DNA from: Marinibaculum sp040216765 | GTDB lineage: Bacteria > Pseudomonadota > Alphaproteobacteria > Ferrovibrionales > Ferrovibrionaceae | DNA: 64,000 nucleotides | Assembly: GCA_040216765.1 (NCBI GenBank) | Contig: JAVJON010000036.1 | Location: forward strand, 1 to 64,000 | Direction of reading: 5' to 3' | Part shown: positions 51,024-60,139 of the stretch, one piece after another | Layout of the letters: every line of letters starts with the position of its first letter | How positions within the stretch are numbered: the stretch's first letter is position 1 | The notes under the pieces: model-generated | Told to the model about the DNA's origin: nothing | The model's input: the letters and a program-made list of their open reading frames with translations, nothing else | Database searches by the model: none | Position numbers and translations under genes: made by a program

Positions 51024-52112
51024 ATGCTCTACCTGCTGCTCACCCCGCTGGCGGACGACTTCATCCTGTTCAACCTGTTCCGCTACCTGTCGTTCCGGAC
51101 CGGGGCGGCGGTCCTGACGGCGATCCTGATCAGCTTCGTCTTCGGCGAACCGCTGATCCGCATGCTGCGGATGCGCCAGAAGAAGGGACAGCCGATCCGC
51201 GAGGACGGGCCGGAGGGCCATCTGCTGAGCAAGCGGGGCACGCCGACGATGGGCGGCCTCTTGATCCTCACCGGCCTGTCGGTCGGCACCCTGCTCTGGG
51301 CCGACCTGTCCAATCCCTATGTCTGGGCGGTCCTGGTGGTGACGATCGGCTTCGGCGCGATCGGCTTCTGGGACGATTACCTGAAGGTCTCCAGGCAGAA
51401 CCCGAAGGGCATCTCCGCCCGCGCCAAGCTGGCCCTGCAGATCCTGATCGCCGGCGGCGCGGCGCTCTGGACCATCAACATCATGGGCGGGCCGCTCGCC
51501 TTCTCCCTGGCGATCCCGTTCTTCAAGGACCTGCTGCTGAATGTCGGCTGGTTCATGCTGCCCTTCTCCATCATCGTGGTGATCGGCGCCTCGAACGCGG
51601 TGAACCTGACCGACGGGCTCGACGGGCTGGCGATCGTGCCGGTGATGATCGCCGCATCGACCTTCGCGCTGATCGCCTATCTGGCCGGCAACGTGGTGTT
51701 CGCGAACTACCTGCAGATCCACCACGTCCAGGGGGCGGGCGAGCTGGCCGTGCTCTGCGGCTCCCTGGTCGGCGCCGGCCTGGGCTTCCTCTGGTACAAC
51801 GCGCCGCCCGCGCGGGTCTTCATGGGCGATACCGGCAGCCTGGCCCTGGGCGGCGCGCTGGGCATGATCAGCGTGGTGACCAAGCACGAGCTGGTGCTGG
51901 CGATCGTCGGCGGCCTGTTCGTGCTGGAGGCGGTGTCGGTGATCGTGCAGGTCGCCTCGTTCAAGCTGACCGGGCGCCGGATCTTCCGCATGGCGCCGCT
52001 GCACCACCATTTCGAGAAGAAGGGCTGGGCGGAGCCCACCATCGTCATCCGGTTCTGGATCATCGCCGTCATCCTGGCGCTGGTCGGCCTGTCCACTCTG
52101 AAGCTGCGGTGA
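51024..52112 (+). CDS. mraY: phospho-MurNAc-pentapeptide transferase MraY
   Basis: MraY makes lipid I on the inner membrane. The 362 residues have about ten membrane helices and the catalytic sequences NAVNLTDGLDGLA, FMGDTGSLALGGALG and APLHHHFEKKGW. The early cytoplasmic loop has GTPTMGGLLIL. Length and motifs are normal. It lies between murF and murD, as in most alphaproteobacteria. Confidence 0.98.
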   Translation: MLYLLLTPLADDFILFNLFRYLSFRTGAAVLTAILISFVFGEPLIRMLRMRQKKGQPIREDGPEGHLLSKRGTPTMGGLLILTGLSVGTLLWADLSNPYVWAVLVVTIGFGAIGFWDDYLKVSRQNPKGISARAKLALQILIAGGAALWTINIMGGPLAFSLAIPFFKDLLLNVGWFMLPFSIIVVIGASNAVNLTDGLDGLAIVPVMIAASTFALIAYLAGNVVFANYLQIHHVQGAGELAVLCGSLVGAGLGFLWYNAPPARVFMGDTGSLALGGALGMISVVTKHELVLAIVGGLFVLEAVSVIVQVASFKLTGRRIFRMAPLHHHFEKKGWAEPTIVIRFWIIAVILALVGLSTLKLR

Positions 52113-52119
52113 GGCGCCG

Positions 52120-53535
52120 ATGATCCCGATCGCCGCCTATCGCGACCGCAAGGTGCTGCTGCTGGGCCTCGCCCGCAGCAACCTGGCGGCGGCGCGCGCC
52201 CTGCGCGCCGGCGGCGCGGAGGTCCTGGGCTGGGACGATGGCCTGGCCGCACGGGACGCCGCCGCCGGCTCCGGCATCGCGATCGTCGCGCCCGATGCCC
52301 TGGACTGGCCGGCGATCGCGGCGCTGGTCGCGGCGCCCGGCGTGCCGCTGACCCATCCGGCGCCGCATCCGCTGGTGCTGGCGGCGCGGGCGGCCGCGGT
52401 CCCGGTGATCGGCGATATCGAGCTGTTCATGAACAGCCGGCCGGCCGGGCGGATCGTGGGGATCACCGGCACCAACGGCAAGTCGACGACCACCGCCCTG
52501 ATCGGCCACCTGCTTTCGGCGGCCGGCAAGGCCAACGAGGTCGGCGGCAATATCGGCCGCTCGGTGCTGGACCTGCAGCCGCTCGCCGATGACGGCACCT
52601 ATGTGCTGGAACTGTCCTCCTTCCAGCTCGACCTGACGCCGTCCTGCCATCTGGATGTGGCGGTCCTGCTGAACGTCAGCGCCGACCATCTGGACCGTCA
52701 TGGCTCGATGGAAGGCTATGTCGCGGTGAAGCGGCGGATCTTCGACCGCCAGGTCGCGGGCGACCATGCCGTGATCGGCATCGACGACGACTGGACCGGC
52801 TCGATCTTCGCGGAGCTGCAGGCGCAGAGCCATCCCGGCCTGGTGCCGATCGCGGTGGGCCGCCACCTGATGCGCGGCGTCTCGGTGCTCGACGGCGTGC
52901 TGCACGAGGGGCCGGTCCCGGTCTGCGACCTGAAGGGCGCGCGCACCCTGCCCGGGCAGCACAACTGGCAGAACGCGGCAGCGGCCTTCGCCGTCGCCCG
53001 CGCGCTCGGCGTCAGCCGCGACGCCGCGACGGCGGCGCTGGCAAGCTTCCCGGGCCTGCCGCACCGGCAGGAGGAGATCGCCACGATCGCCGGCGTGCGG
53101 TTCGTCAACGACAGCAAGGCGACCAACGGCGATGCCGCGGCGCGGGCCCTGGAAAGCTATGGCCGCATCTACTGGATCGCCGGCGGGCGGCCCAAGGCCG
53201 ACGGCCTGGATGCGGCCCTGCCGCACCTGCAGTCGGTGCGCGCCGCCTTCCTGATCGGCGAGGCGGCGGAAGGCTTCGGGACGCGCCTGCGGGCGGCCGG
53301 CGTGACGGCCTGCCAGTGCGGCACCCTGGACGCCGCCGTGCAGGCCGCCTTCGACCGGGCCAGGCAGGACGGCGATGCCGGCGCCCCCGGCGAAGCGGTC
53401 GTGCTGCTGTCGCCGGCCTGTGCCTCCTTCGACCAGTTCAGCGACTACGAAGGCCGTGGCGAGCGGTTCCGCAGCCTGGTCCTTCGCCTGCAGGACACTG
53501 CCGGCGCCGGCCTGCTGGGAGGGGCAGCGGCATGA
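52120..53535 (+). CDS. murD: UDP-MurNAc-L-alanine:D-glutamate ligase MurD
   Basis: MurD adds D-glutamate. The 471 residues show VLLLGLARSNLAAARALRAGGAEV, the ATP site ITGTNGKSTTTALIGHLL, VLELSSFQLDL, LNVSADHLDRHGSMEGYVAVKRRIF, the LPHRQEEIA loop and VLLSPACASFDQFSDYEGRGERF at the C-terminus. It starts seven bases after mraY and overlaps ftsW by four bases. Confidence 0.97.
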   Translation: MIPIAAYRDRKVLLLGLARSNLAAARALRAGGAEVLGWDDGLAARDAAAGSGIAIVAPDALDWPAIAALVAAPGVPLTHPAPHPLVLAARAAAVPVIGDIELFMNSRPAGRIVGITGTNGKSTTTALIGHLLSAAGKANEVGGNIGRSVLDLQPLADDGTYVLELSSFQLDLTPSCHLDVAVLLNVSADHLDRHGSMEGYVAVKRRIFDRQVAGDHAVIGIDDDWTGSIFAELQAQSHPGLVPIAVGRHLMRGVSVLDGVLHEGPVPVCDLKGARTLPGQHNWQNAAAAFAVARALGVSRDAATAALASFPGLPHRQEEIATIAGVRFVNDSKATNGDAAARALESYGRIYWIAGGRPKADGLDAALPHLQSVRAAFLIGEAAEGFGTRLRAAGVTACQCGTLDAAVQAAFDRARQDGDAGAPGEAVVLLSPACASFDQFSDYEGRGERFRSLVLRLQDTAGAGLLGGAAA

Positions 53536-54683
53536 CCGTCACCTTCTCGCGCACCGATACCTCGATGCTGGGCCGCTGGTGGTGGACGGTCGACCGCTGG
53601 AGCCTGGCCGCGCTGCTGCTGCTGATCGGCATCGGCGCGGCGCTGATCCTGGCGGCCTCGCCCGCGGTCGCCCATCGCATCGGGCTGGGCAGCTTCCACT
53701 TCGTCAGCCGCCAGTTCATGTTCCTGGTCCCGGCGCTGGTCGTGGTGCTCTGCGTCTCGATGCTCTCGCCGGTGATGGTGCGACGCCTGGGGGCGCTCGG
53801 CTTCGCCGCGGCGCTGCTGCTGACCGCCGCCACCCTGGTCCTGTCGCCGGAGGTGAAGGGCGCCACCCGCTGGCTGTATCTCGGCCCGCTGTCCCTGCAG
53901 CCGTCGGAATTCCTGAAGCCGACCTTTGCCGTCGTCGCGGCCTGGATGTTCGCCGCGCAGCGCCAGAACCCTGCCGGACGGCAGGGCGGCCAGGGCCGCT
54001 TCCATGGCGACGCGGCGGCGGTGCTGCTGCTCGGCGTCGTGCTGGCATTGCTGCTGATGCAGCCCGATGTCGGCATGGCGATGGTGGTCGCCGCCGTCTG
54101 GTGCGCGCAGTACTTCGTCGCCGGCATGGCGCTCTGGCTGATCGCCACCGCCGCGATCCTGGCGATCGGCGGCTTCCTGGCCGCCTATACCCTGCTGCCC
54201 CATGTGGCGGGGCGGATCGACCGCTTCCTCGACCCGGCCGGCCACGAGAACTACCAGATCGAGCGCGCGATGGACGCCTTCGCCGCCGGCGGCTTCTTCG
54301 GCCGCGGGCCGGGCGAGGGCGAAGTCAAGGACGTGCTGCCCGATGCCCATACCGACTTCGTCTTCGCGGTGGCGGGGGAGGAGTTCGGCCTGGTGCTCTG
54401 CCTCGCCATCGTCGGCGTGTTCGGCTTCATCGTGCTGCGCGGCTATGGCCGGCTGATGCGCGAGGAGAACCTGTTCGTCGTCCTGGCGGCCACCGGCCTG
54501 TTCACCCAGTTCGGCATGCAGGCGGCGATCAATATCGGCGTCAACCTGCGGCTGCTGCCGACCAAGGGCATGACCCTGCCCTTCGTCTCCTATGGCGGTT
54601 CCTCGCTGCTGGCCCTGGCGCTGGGCATGGGCATGGCGCTGGCGCTGACCCGCCGGCGCCCGGGCCTGGGAGGGACCTCATGA
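53532..54683 (+). CDS. ftsW: lipid II polymerase FtsW
   Basis: FtsW is the SEDS glycosyltransferase of the septum. The 383 residues have ten membrane helices. Conserved sequences include GATRWLYLGPLSLQPSEFLKP, MQPDVGMAMV, the large periplasmic loop with HVAGRIDRFLDPAGHENYQIERAMDAFAAGGFFGRGPGEGEVKDVLPDAHTDFVFAVAGEEFGL, and LPFVSYGGSSLLALALGMGMAL. The catalytic Asp of the RIDRFLDP region is present. It overlaps murD and murG by four bases each. Confidence 0.97.
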   Translation: MTVTFSRTDTSMLGRWWWTVDRWSLAALLLLIGIGAALILAASPAVAHRIGLGSFHFVSRQFMFLVPALVVVLCVSMLSPVMVRRLGALGFAAALLLTAATLVLSPEVKGATRWLYLGPLSLQPSEFLKPTFAVVAAWMFAAQRQNPAGRQGGQGRFHGDAAAVLLLGVVLALLLMQPDVGMAMVVAAVWCAQYFVAGMALWLIATAAILAIGGFLAAYTLLPHVAGRIDRFLDPAGHENYQIERAMDAFAAGGFFGRGPGEGEVKDVLPDAHTDFVFAVAGEEFGLVLCLAIVGVFGFIVLRGYGRLMREENLFVVLAATGLFTQFGMQAAINIGVNLRLLPTKGMTLPFVSYGGSSLLALALGMGMALALTRRRPGLGGTS

Positions 54684-55849
54684 CCGGCAGCGACAATTCC
54701 CGGCGCGCGGTGCACCGCCGCATCGTCCTCGCCGCCGGCGGCACGGGCGGCCACCTGTTCCCGGCGCAGAGCGTCGCGGCGCGGCTGACCGCGCGGGGCG
54801 CCTCGGTGCGCCTGATGACCGATGCGCGGGGTGCCGGCTGGGGCAGCCGCTTTGCCGGCGCCGAGCTCGATGTCATCCCGTCGGGCACGCCGGCCGGCGG
54901 CGGCGGACTGCACAAGGCGCGGGCCGCGGCGCGGATCGCCCAGGGCGTGATGGTGGCGCGGCGCCTGCTGAAGGCCGCGAAGCCCGACATGGTCGTGGGG
55001 TTCGGCGGCTATCCCTCGCTGCCGCCGATGCTGGCGGCGGCATGGCTGGGCCTGCCGACCCTGATCCACGAACAGAACGCCGTGCTGGGGCGGGCCAACC
55101 GGGTCCTGGCCGGACGGGTCGGCACCATCGCCGCCTCCTTCCCGGCGACCGAGCGGCTGCGCGCCGCCGATGCCGGCAAGCTGGTGCAGACCGGCAATCC
55201 GGTGCGCGAGGCGATCATTGCCCTGCGCGGCCTGCCCTATGTCGCGCCCAACGGCAGCGGCCCGGTCCGGCTTCTGGTGCTGGGCGGCAGCCAGGGCGCC
55301 AGGGTGATGTCCGACATCGTGCCCGCGGCCCTGACCCGGCTGACCCCGGCGCTGCGCAATCGCCTGCGGGTGACGCAGCAATGCCGGCAGGAGGACCTGG
55401 CGCGGGTCACCGACAGCTATGCCCAGGCCGGCATCCCGGCGGAACTCGCCGCCTTCATCGAGGACGTGCCGCAGCAGCTGGGCGCGGCGCACCTGGTGAT
55501 CGCGCGGGCCGGGGCCTCCACGGTCTGCGAGCTGATCGCGGCAGGACGGCCGGCGATCCTGGTGCCCTATCCCTTCGCCGCCGACGACCACCAGGCGGCC
55601 AATGCCCGGGCGCTGGTCGCCGCGGGCGGCGCCTGGGCGATGGAGGAGGGGCGCTTCACGCCGCAGAGCCTCGCGGAAGGGCTCTGTGCGCTGACCTCCG
55701 ACCCGCAATCCCTCGCCGACATGGCCGGTGCGGCCCGCATGGCCGGGCATCCCGACGCGGCCGATGTCCTGGCCGACCTGATCCTGGCGCGGGCCGATGC
55801 GGCCGCCGCGCCGGCCGCCGTCCGGACCATCCTGCAGGTCGCGGCATGA
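54680..55849 (+). CDS. murG: UDP-GlcNAc transferase MurG
   Basis: MurG adds GlcNAc to lipid I to give lipid II. The 389 residues show AAGGTGGHLFPAQSVA, VVGFGGYPSLPPMLAA, LIHEQNAVLGRANR, LVLGGSQGARVM and RAGASTVCELIAAGRPAILVPYPFAADDHQAANA. Both Rossmann domains are complete. It overlaps ftsW by four bases and ends four bases into murC. Confidence 0.97.
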   Translation: MTGSDNSRRAVHRRIVLAAGGTGGHLFPAQSVAARLTARGASVRLMTDARGAGWGSRFAGAELDVIPSGTPAGGGGLHKARAAARIAQGVMVARRLLKAAKPDMVVGFGGYPSLPPMLAAAWLGLPTLIHEQNAVLGRANRVLAGRVGTIAASFPATERLRAADAGKLVQTGNPVREAIIALRGLPYVAPNGSGPVRLLVLGGSQGARVMSDIVPAALTRLTPALRNRLRVTQQCRQEDLARVTDSYAQAGIPAELAAFIEDVPQQLGAAHLVIARAGASTVCELIAAGRPAILVPYPFAADDHQAANARALVAAGGAWAMEEGRFTPQSLAEGLCALTSDPQSLADMAGAARMAGHPDAADVLADLILARADAAAAPAAVRTILQVAA

Positions 55850-57297
55850 GAGCGCTGCCCCTGGATATCGGCACGGTCCACTTCGTGGGGATCGGCGGCA
55901 TCGGCATGAGCGGCATCGCCGAGGTCATGCACAACCTCGGCTATCGGGTGCAGGGCTCCGACCTGGCATTCAGCCCGAACGTGCAGCGCCTGCGCGACCG
56001 CGGCATCGCGGTGTTCGAGGGTCATGACGCAGCCCATGTCGCCGCCGCCGACGTGATCGTCGTGTCCAGCGCGGTGAAGCCCGAGAACCCGGAGGTCCGC
56101 GCCGCGCGCGCGCGGTTCCTGCCCGTGGTGCGTCGGGCGGAGATGCTGGGCGAGCTGATGCGGCTGAAATGGTCGGCGGCGATCGGCGGCACCCATGGCA
56201 AGACCACCACGACCTCCCTGGTGGCCGCCCTGTTCGATGCCGCCGGCTTCGACCCCACGGTGATCAACGGCGGCATCATCAACGCCTATGGCACCAATGC
56301 GCGGCTGGGCACCGGCGAGTGGATGGTGGTGGAAGCCGACGAGAGCGACGGGTCGATGGTCAAGCTGCCCGCGGTGATCGCGGTGGTGACCAATATCGAC
56401 CCCGAACATATGGAGCATTACGGCAGCTTCGACCGGCTGCGCGACGCCTTCCTGACCTTCGTCGAGAACATCCCGTTCTACGGCTTTGCCGTGCTCTGCA
56501 TCGACCATCCGGAAGTGCAGGCAATGATGGCGCGGATCAGCGACCGGCGGCTGATCCCCTATGGCTTCAGCCCGCAGGCCGATATCCGCGGCACGGAGCT
56601 GCGCCTCGATGCCGAGGGGGCGGTGTTCGATGTCGCGGTGCGCGACCGCCATGGCGGGCCGGCGCGGACGATCGCCGACCTGCGGCTGCCGATGATGGGC
56701 CGCCACAATGTCCAGAATGCGCTGGCCGTCGTGGCGATCGCGGTGGAGATGGGCCTGCCGGAGGAGGTGCTGCGCAGCGCGCTGGCCGGATTCGGCGGCG
56801 TGAAGCGGCGCTTCACCCGCACCGGCACCGCCCATGGCATCACCGTCATCGACGATTACGGCCATCACCCGGTCGAGATCGCGGCCGTCCTGTCCGCCGC
56901 GCGCCAGGCCTGCGCCGGCCGGATCCTGGCGGTGGTGCAGCCGCACCGCTACAGCCGGCTGCGCGACCTGTTCGAGGATTTCTGCACCTGCTTCAACGAT
57001 GCCGACGCGGTGATCGTCGCCGATGTCTATGCGGCGGGCGAGACGCCGCTGCCGGGCATCGACCGTGCCGCGCTGGTGGAGGGCCTGCAGGCCCATGGTC
57101 ATCGCCGGGTGCATGACCTGGAAGACCCGGCGCGGCTCGCCCGGATCGTCGCCGCCGAGGCCGGGGATGGCGATTTCGTCGTCTGCCTGGGCGCCGGCAG
57201 CATCACCCACTGGGCCAACGCCCTGCCGGCGGAGCTGGCGGCCCTGCCGCCACCCGGGCGCGGGCAGACGGAACGCAAGGCAGGGGGAGTGGCATGA
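55846..57297 (+). CDS. murC: UDP-MurNAc:L-alanine ligase MurC
   Basis: MurC adds the first stem-peptide residue. The 483 residues include VHFVGIGGIGMSGIAEVMHNLGYRVQGSD, the ATP site GGTHGKTTTTSLVAALF, VVEADESDGSMVKLPAVIAVVTNIDPEHMEHYG, GVKRRFTRTG, VIDDYGHHPVEI and VVQPHRYSRLRDLFEDF. The start ATG at 55846 overlaps murG by four bases, and the end overlaps murB by four. Confidence 0.97.
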   Translation: MRALPLDIGTVHFVGIGGIGMSGIAEVMHNLGYRVQGSDLAFSPNVQRLRDRGIAVFEGHDAAHVAAADVIVVSSAVKPENPEVRAARARFLPVVRRAEMLGELMRLKWSAAIGGTHGKTTTTSLVAALFDAAGFDPTVINGGIINAYGTNARLGTGEWMVVEADESDGSMVKLPAVIAVVTNIDPEHMEHYGSFDRLRDAFLTFVENIPFYGFAVLCIDHPEVQAMMARISDRRLIPYGFSPQADIRGTELRLDAEGAVFDVAVRDRHGGPARTIADLRLPMMGRHNVQNALAVVAIAVEMGLPEEVLRSALAGFGGVKRRFTRTGTAHGITVIDDYGHHPVEIAAVLSAARQACAGRILAVVQPHRYSRLRDLFEDFCTCFNDADAVIVADVYAAGETPLPGIDRAALVEGLQAHGHRRVHDLEDPARLARIVAAEAGDGDFVVCLGAGSITHWANALPAELAALPPPGRGQTERKAGGVA

Positions 57298-58262
57298 GCG
57301 CGGCAATGCTGATGGCAATGACAGGCCCCGCGCACGGGGAAGGCAGCGGCAGCTGGAGCGAGCCGTCGCTTCTGCCGGCGGTGCGCGGCAGCCTGCGGCA
57401 CCGCGTGCCGCTGGCGGAGCGCAGCTGGTTCCGGGTCGGCGGTCCCGCCGAGATCATGTTCGAGCCGGCGGATGCCGAGGATCTCGGCCGCTTCCTGGCG
57501 CAACGCCCGGCCGGGCTGCCCGTCACCATCCTGGGGCTGGCCTCGAACCTGATCCTGCGGGACGGCGGGGTTCCCGGTGCCACGATCCGCCTGCCGCGCA
57601 GCTTTGCCGGTATCGAGCTGGACGGCGACTGCCTGACGGTGGGCGCCGCGGCGGCGGATGCGCGCGTCGCCCGCGCCGCGCAGGAGGCCGGCCTGGCCGG
57701 CCTGGAATTCCTCTGCGGCATTCCCGGCAGCATCGGCGGCGCGGTGCGCATGAATGCCGGCGCCTATGGCACCGAGATATCCGACATCCTGATCTGGGCG
57801 GAGGTGATGGATCCGGCCGGCAGGCGGCATCGCCTGGGCCTCGACGATCTCGACTTCGGCTATCGCCGCTGCGCCCTGCCGGATGGCTGGATCGTCCTGG
57901 CTGCGCGGTTGCGCGGCCGGCCGGACGATACCGTCGCGATCGGCGCGCGGATGACGCGGATCCGCACCGAACGCGAGATCAGCCAGCCGGTGCGCGCGCG
58001 GACCGGCGGCTCCACCTTCGCCAACCCGCCGGGTGCGCAGCGCGCCTGGCAGCTGATCGACGCTGCCGGCTGCCGCGGCCTGCGCCGCGGCGGGGCGCAG
58101 GTCTCCCGCCAGCACTGCAACTTCCTGATCAACACCGGCAACGCCACCGCGGCGGACCTGGAAGATCTGGGCGAGGAGGTGCGCGCGCGGGTCGCGGCGC
58201 AGTCCGGGGTCCAGCTGCGCTGGGAGATCCGTCGCATCGGCCTGCGCGGGGGATGCCGCTGA
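57294..58262 (+). CDS. murB: UDP-N-acetylenolpyruvoylglucosamine reductase MurB
   Basis: MurB reduces the enolpyruvyl ether to give UDP-MurNAc, using FAD and NADPH. The 322 residues have LAERSWFRVGGPAEIMFEPAD, TILGLASNLILRDGGVPG, GLEFLCGIPGSIGGAVRMNAGAYGTEISD, the YR pair in DFGYRRCAL, and GGSTFANPPGAQRAWQLIDAAGCRG. It overlaps murC by four bases, and its TGA shares one base with the ddl ATG. Confidence 0.97.
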   Translation: MSAAMLMAMTGPAHGEGSGSWSEPSLLPAVRGSLRHRVPLAERSWFRVGGPAEIMFEPADAEDLGRFLAQRPAGLPVTILGLASNLILRDGGVPGATIRLPRSFAGIELDGDCLTVGAAAADARVARAAQEAGLAGLEFLCGIPGSIGGAVRMNAGAYGTEISDILIWAEVMDPAGRRHRLGLDDLDFGYRRCALPDGWIVLAARLRGRPDDTVAIGARMTRIRTEREISQPVRARTGGSTFANPPGAQRAWQLIDAAGCRGLRRGGAQVSRQHCNFLINTGNATAADLEDLGEEVRARVAAQSGVQLRWEIRRIGLRGGCR

Positions 58263-59176
58263 TGGCGAAGCATGTCGCGGTGCTGATGGGCGGCTGGTCC
58301 GCCGAGCGCGAGGTCTCGCTGGTCACCGGGGCCGCGGTGGTCGAGGCCTGCCGCCGGCTGGGCTTCCGCACCAGTGCGGTCGATGTCGGCCGGCAGGTCG
58401 CGGACGTGCTGCACAAGCTGCGCGCGGATACCGCGTTCAACGCACTGCATGGCCGGTTCGGCGAGGACGGCACGATCCAGGGGCTGCTGGAGATCATGGG
58501 CCTGCCCTATACCCATTCCGGGGTGCGGGCCTCTGCCAATGCCATGGACAAGCCCACGGCGAAGCAGATCTTCGCCGCCCACGGCCTGCCGGTGGCGGAG
58601 CATCTGATCCGCAGCCGCGACGAGGTCCGCGACGATCCCGGCATGGCCGCGCCCTATGTGATCAAGCCGCTGAACGAAGGCTCCTCGGTCGGTGTGCGGA
58701 TCGTCATGCCGGAGGACAATTTCCACCCCGGCGACGACCTGCAATGGGTCTATGGCGACACGGTGATGATCGAGCGCTTCGTCCCGGGGCGCGAGATCCA
58801 GGTCGCGGTGATGGGCGACACGGCGCTGGGCGCCGTGGAGATCCGCCCGAAGGGGCGGTTCTACGACTATCTGGCGAAATATACCGAGGGGCAGGCCGAG
58901 CATCTGATGCCGGCGCCGCTGCCGCCGGAGGAGTATGCGCAGGCGCTGGAGATCGGCCTGCAGGCGCACAAGGTGCTGGGCTGCCGCGGGGTGAGCCGCA
59001 GCGACCTGCGCTATGACGAGAGCCGCCCCGCCGGCCAGCGCCTGATCATCCTGGAAACCAACACCCAGCCGGGCATGACCCCGCTGTCGCTGGTGCCGGA
59101 GATCGCCGGCCACGAGGGCTGGACCTTCGACGATCTGGTGCGGTGGATGATCGAGGATGCGGGGCTGGACCGATGA
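58262..59176 (+). CDS. ddl: D-alanine--D-alanine ligase
   Basis: Ddl joins two D-alanines for MurF. The 304-residue ATP-grasp protein shows VAVLMGGWSAEREVSLVTG, NALHGRFGEDGTIQGLLEIMGLPYTHSG, DKPTAKQIFAAHGLPV, YVIKPLNEGSSVGV, EIRPKGRFYDYLAKYTEG, GCRGVSRSDLRYD and LETNTQPGMTPLSLVPEIA. The start at 58262 has a GGGGG run at suitable distance; an ATG at 58253 lies too close to it. It overlaps ftsQ by four bases. Confidence 0.97.
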   Translation: MAKHVAVLMGGWSAEREVSLVTGAAVVEACRRLGFRTSAVDVGRQVADVLHKLRADTAFNALHGRFGEDGTIQGLLEIMGLPYTHSGVRASANAMDKPTAKQIFAAHGLPVAEHLIRSRDEVRDDPGMAAPYVIKPLNEGSSVGVRIVMPEDNFHPGDDLQWVYGDTVMIERFVPGREIQVAVMGDTALGAVEIRPKGRFYDYLAKYTEGQAEHLMPAPLPPEEYAQALEIGLQAHKVLGCRGVSRSDLRYDESRPAGQRLIILETNTQPGMTPLSLVPEIAGHEGWTFDDLVRWMIEDAGLDR

Positions 59177-60108
59177 GCTGGTTCCGCCGCAGCCCGAAGA
59201 CGGAGAAGCCGGCCCGCGGCCGCGCCCGGGCGGGTGCCCGCGAGAAGGCGGCTGCCAGGCCGAAGGCTGCCGCCAAGGTGCGGTCCGGCGCGGAGGTCCT
59301 GGTCGACCGCCCGGCCGGCGGCCGCCTGCGCTGGCGGCCGGCCATGACCGGGGCGGCTCTGCTGCTGGTGCCGGTGCTGGCCGTCGGCGGCGCGGTCCTG
59401 CTGGCACCGCAGGATACCGGGGCGCTGGTCTACGAGGCCGGGGCGGAGCTGGCGGATGCCAGTGCCGCGACCGGGCTGGCGGTGGATTCCATCACCGTGG
59501 AGGGGCGCGACAAGACCGCGCTGGACGACCTGCGCGAGGCGATCGACGTCAATCGTGGCGACCCGATCCTGTTCCTGGACCTGGAGGAGGTGCGCGCGCG
59601 CCTGGCCGGCCTGCCCTGGGTCAAGGATGCGGCGGTCGAGCGCCGCCTGCCGGACAACCTGCATGTCCGGCTGCAGGAGCGCGAGCCCTTCGTGCGCTGG
59701 CAGAACGGCGGCCGCACCGTGCTGATCGACCGCGAGGGCGTGGTCCTGGCCAGCGCGGTGGGCGGGGAATTCACGTCGCTGCGCCGGCTGGTCGGCAAGG
59801 GTGCGCCGGACCAGGCCACGGCCCTGTTCGACATGCTGCAGGCGGAGGCGCCGCTGTTCGACCGGGTGGCCGTGGCGACGCGGATCCGGGAACGCCGCTG
59901 GGACGTGACGTTCGACAATGGCGTGGTGCTGCGCCTGCCGGAGGAGGGGACCCGCCAGGCCTGGCAGCGCTTCGCGCAGCTGCAGGCGGCGGAAGGCCTG
60001 CTGGACAAGGATATCCGGGTCATCGACCTGCGCGTCCCCGACCGGGTGATCCTGCAGCTGACACCGGAGGCCGTGCAGGCGCGGGCGGTTCCGGGGAAGA
60101 ACACATGA
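59173..60108 (+). CDS. ftsQ: cell division protein FtsQ
   Basis: FtsQ links early and late divisome proteins. The 311 residues have a basic N-terminal tail of about 55 residues (rich in Arg, Ala and Lys), a membrane helix at about 57-78 (AMTGAALLLVPVLAVGGAVLL), a POTRA domain (VDSITVEGRDKTALDDLREAIDVNRGDPILFLDLEEVRARLAGLPWVKDAAVERRLPDNLHVRLQER) and the beta domain to the C-terminus. It starts inside ddl. A short 11-codon frame links its stop to ftsA. Confidence 0.95.
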   Translation: MSWFRRSPKTEKPARGRARAGAREKAAARPKAAAKVRSGAEVLVDRPAGGRLRWRPAMTGAALLLVPVLAVGGAVLLAPQDTGALVYEAGAELADASAATGLAVDSITVEGRDKTALDDLREAIDVNRGDPILFLDLEEVRARLAGLPWVKDAAVERRLPDNLHVRLQEREPFVRWQNGGRTVLIDREGVVLASAVGGEFTSLRRLVGKGAPDQATALFDMLQAEAPLFDRVAVATRIRERRWDVTFDNGVVLRLPEEGTRQAWQRFAQLQAAEGLLDKDIRVIDLRVPDRVILQLTPEAVQARAVPGKNT

Positions 60109-60139
60109 AGGTTCAGATGGGGGCTTCGGTACGATCGTG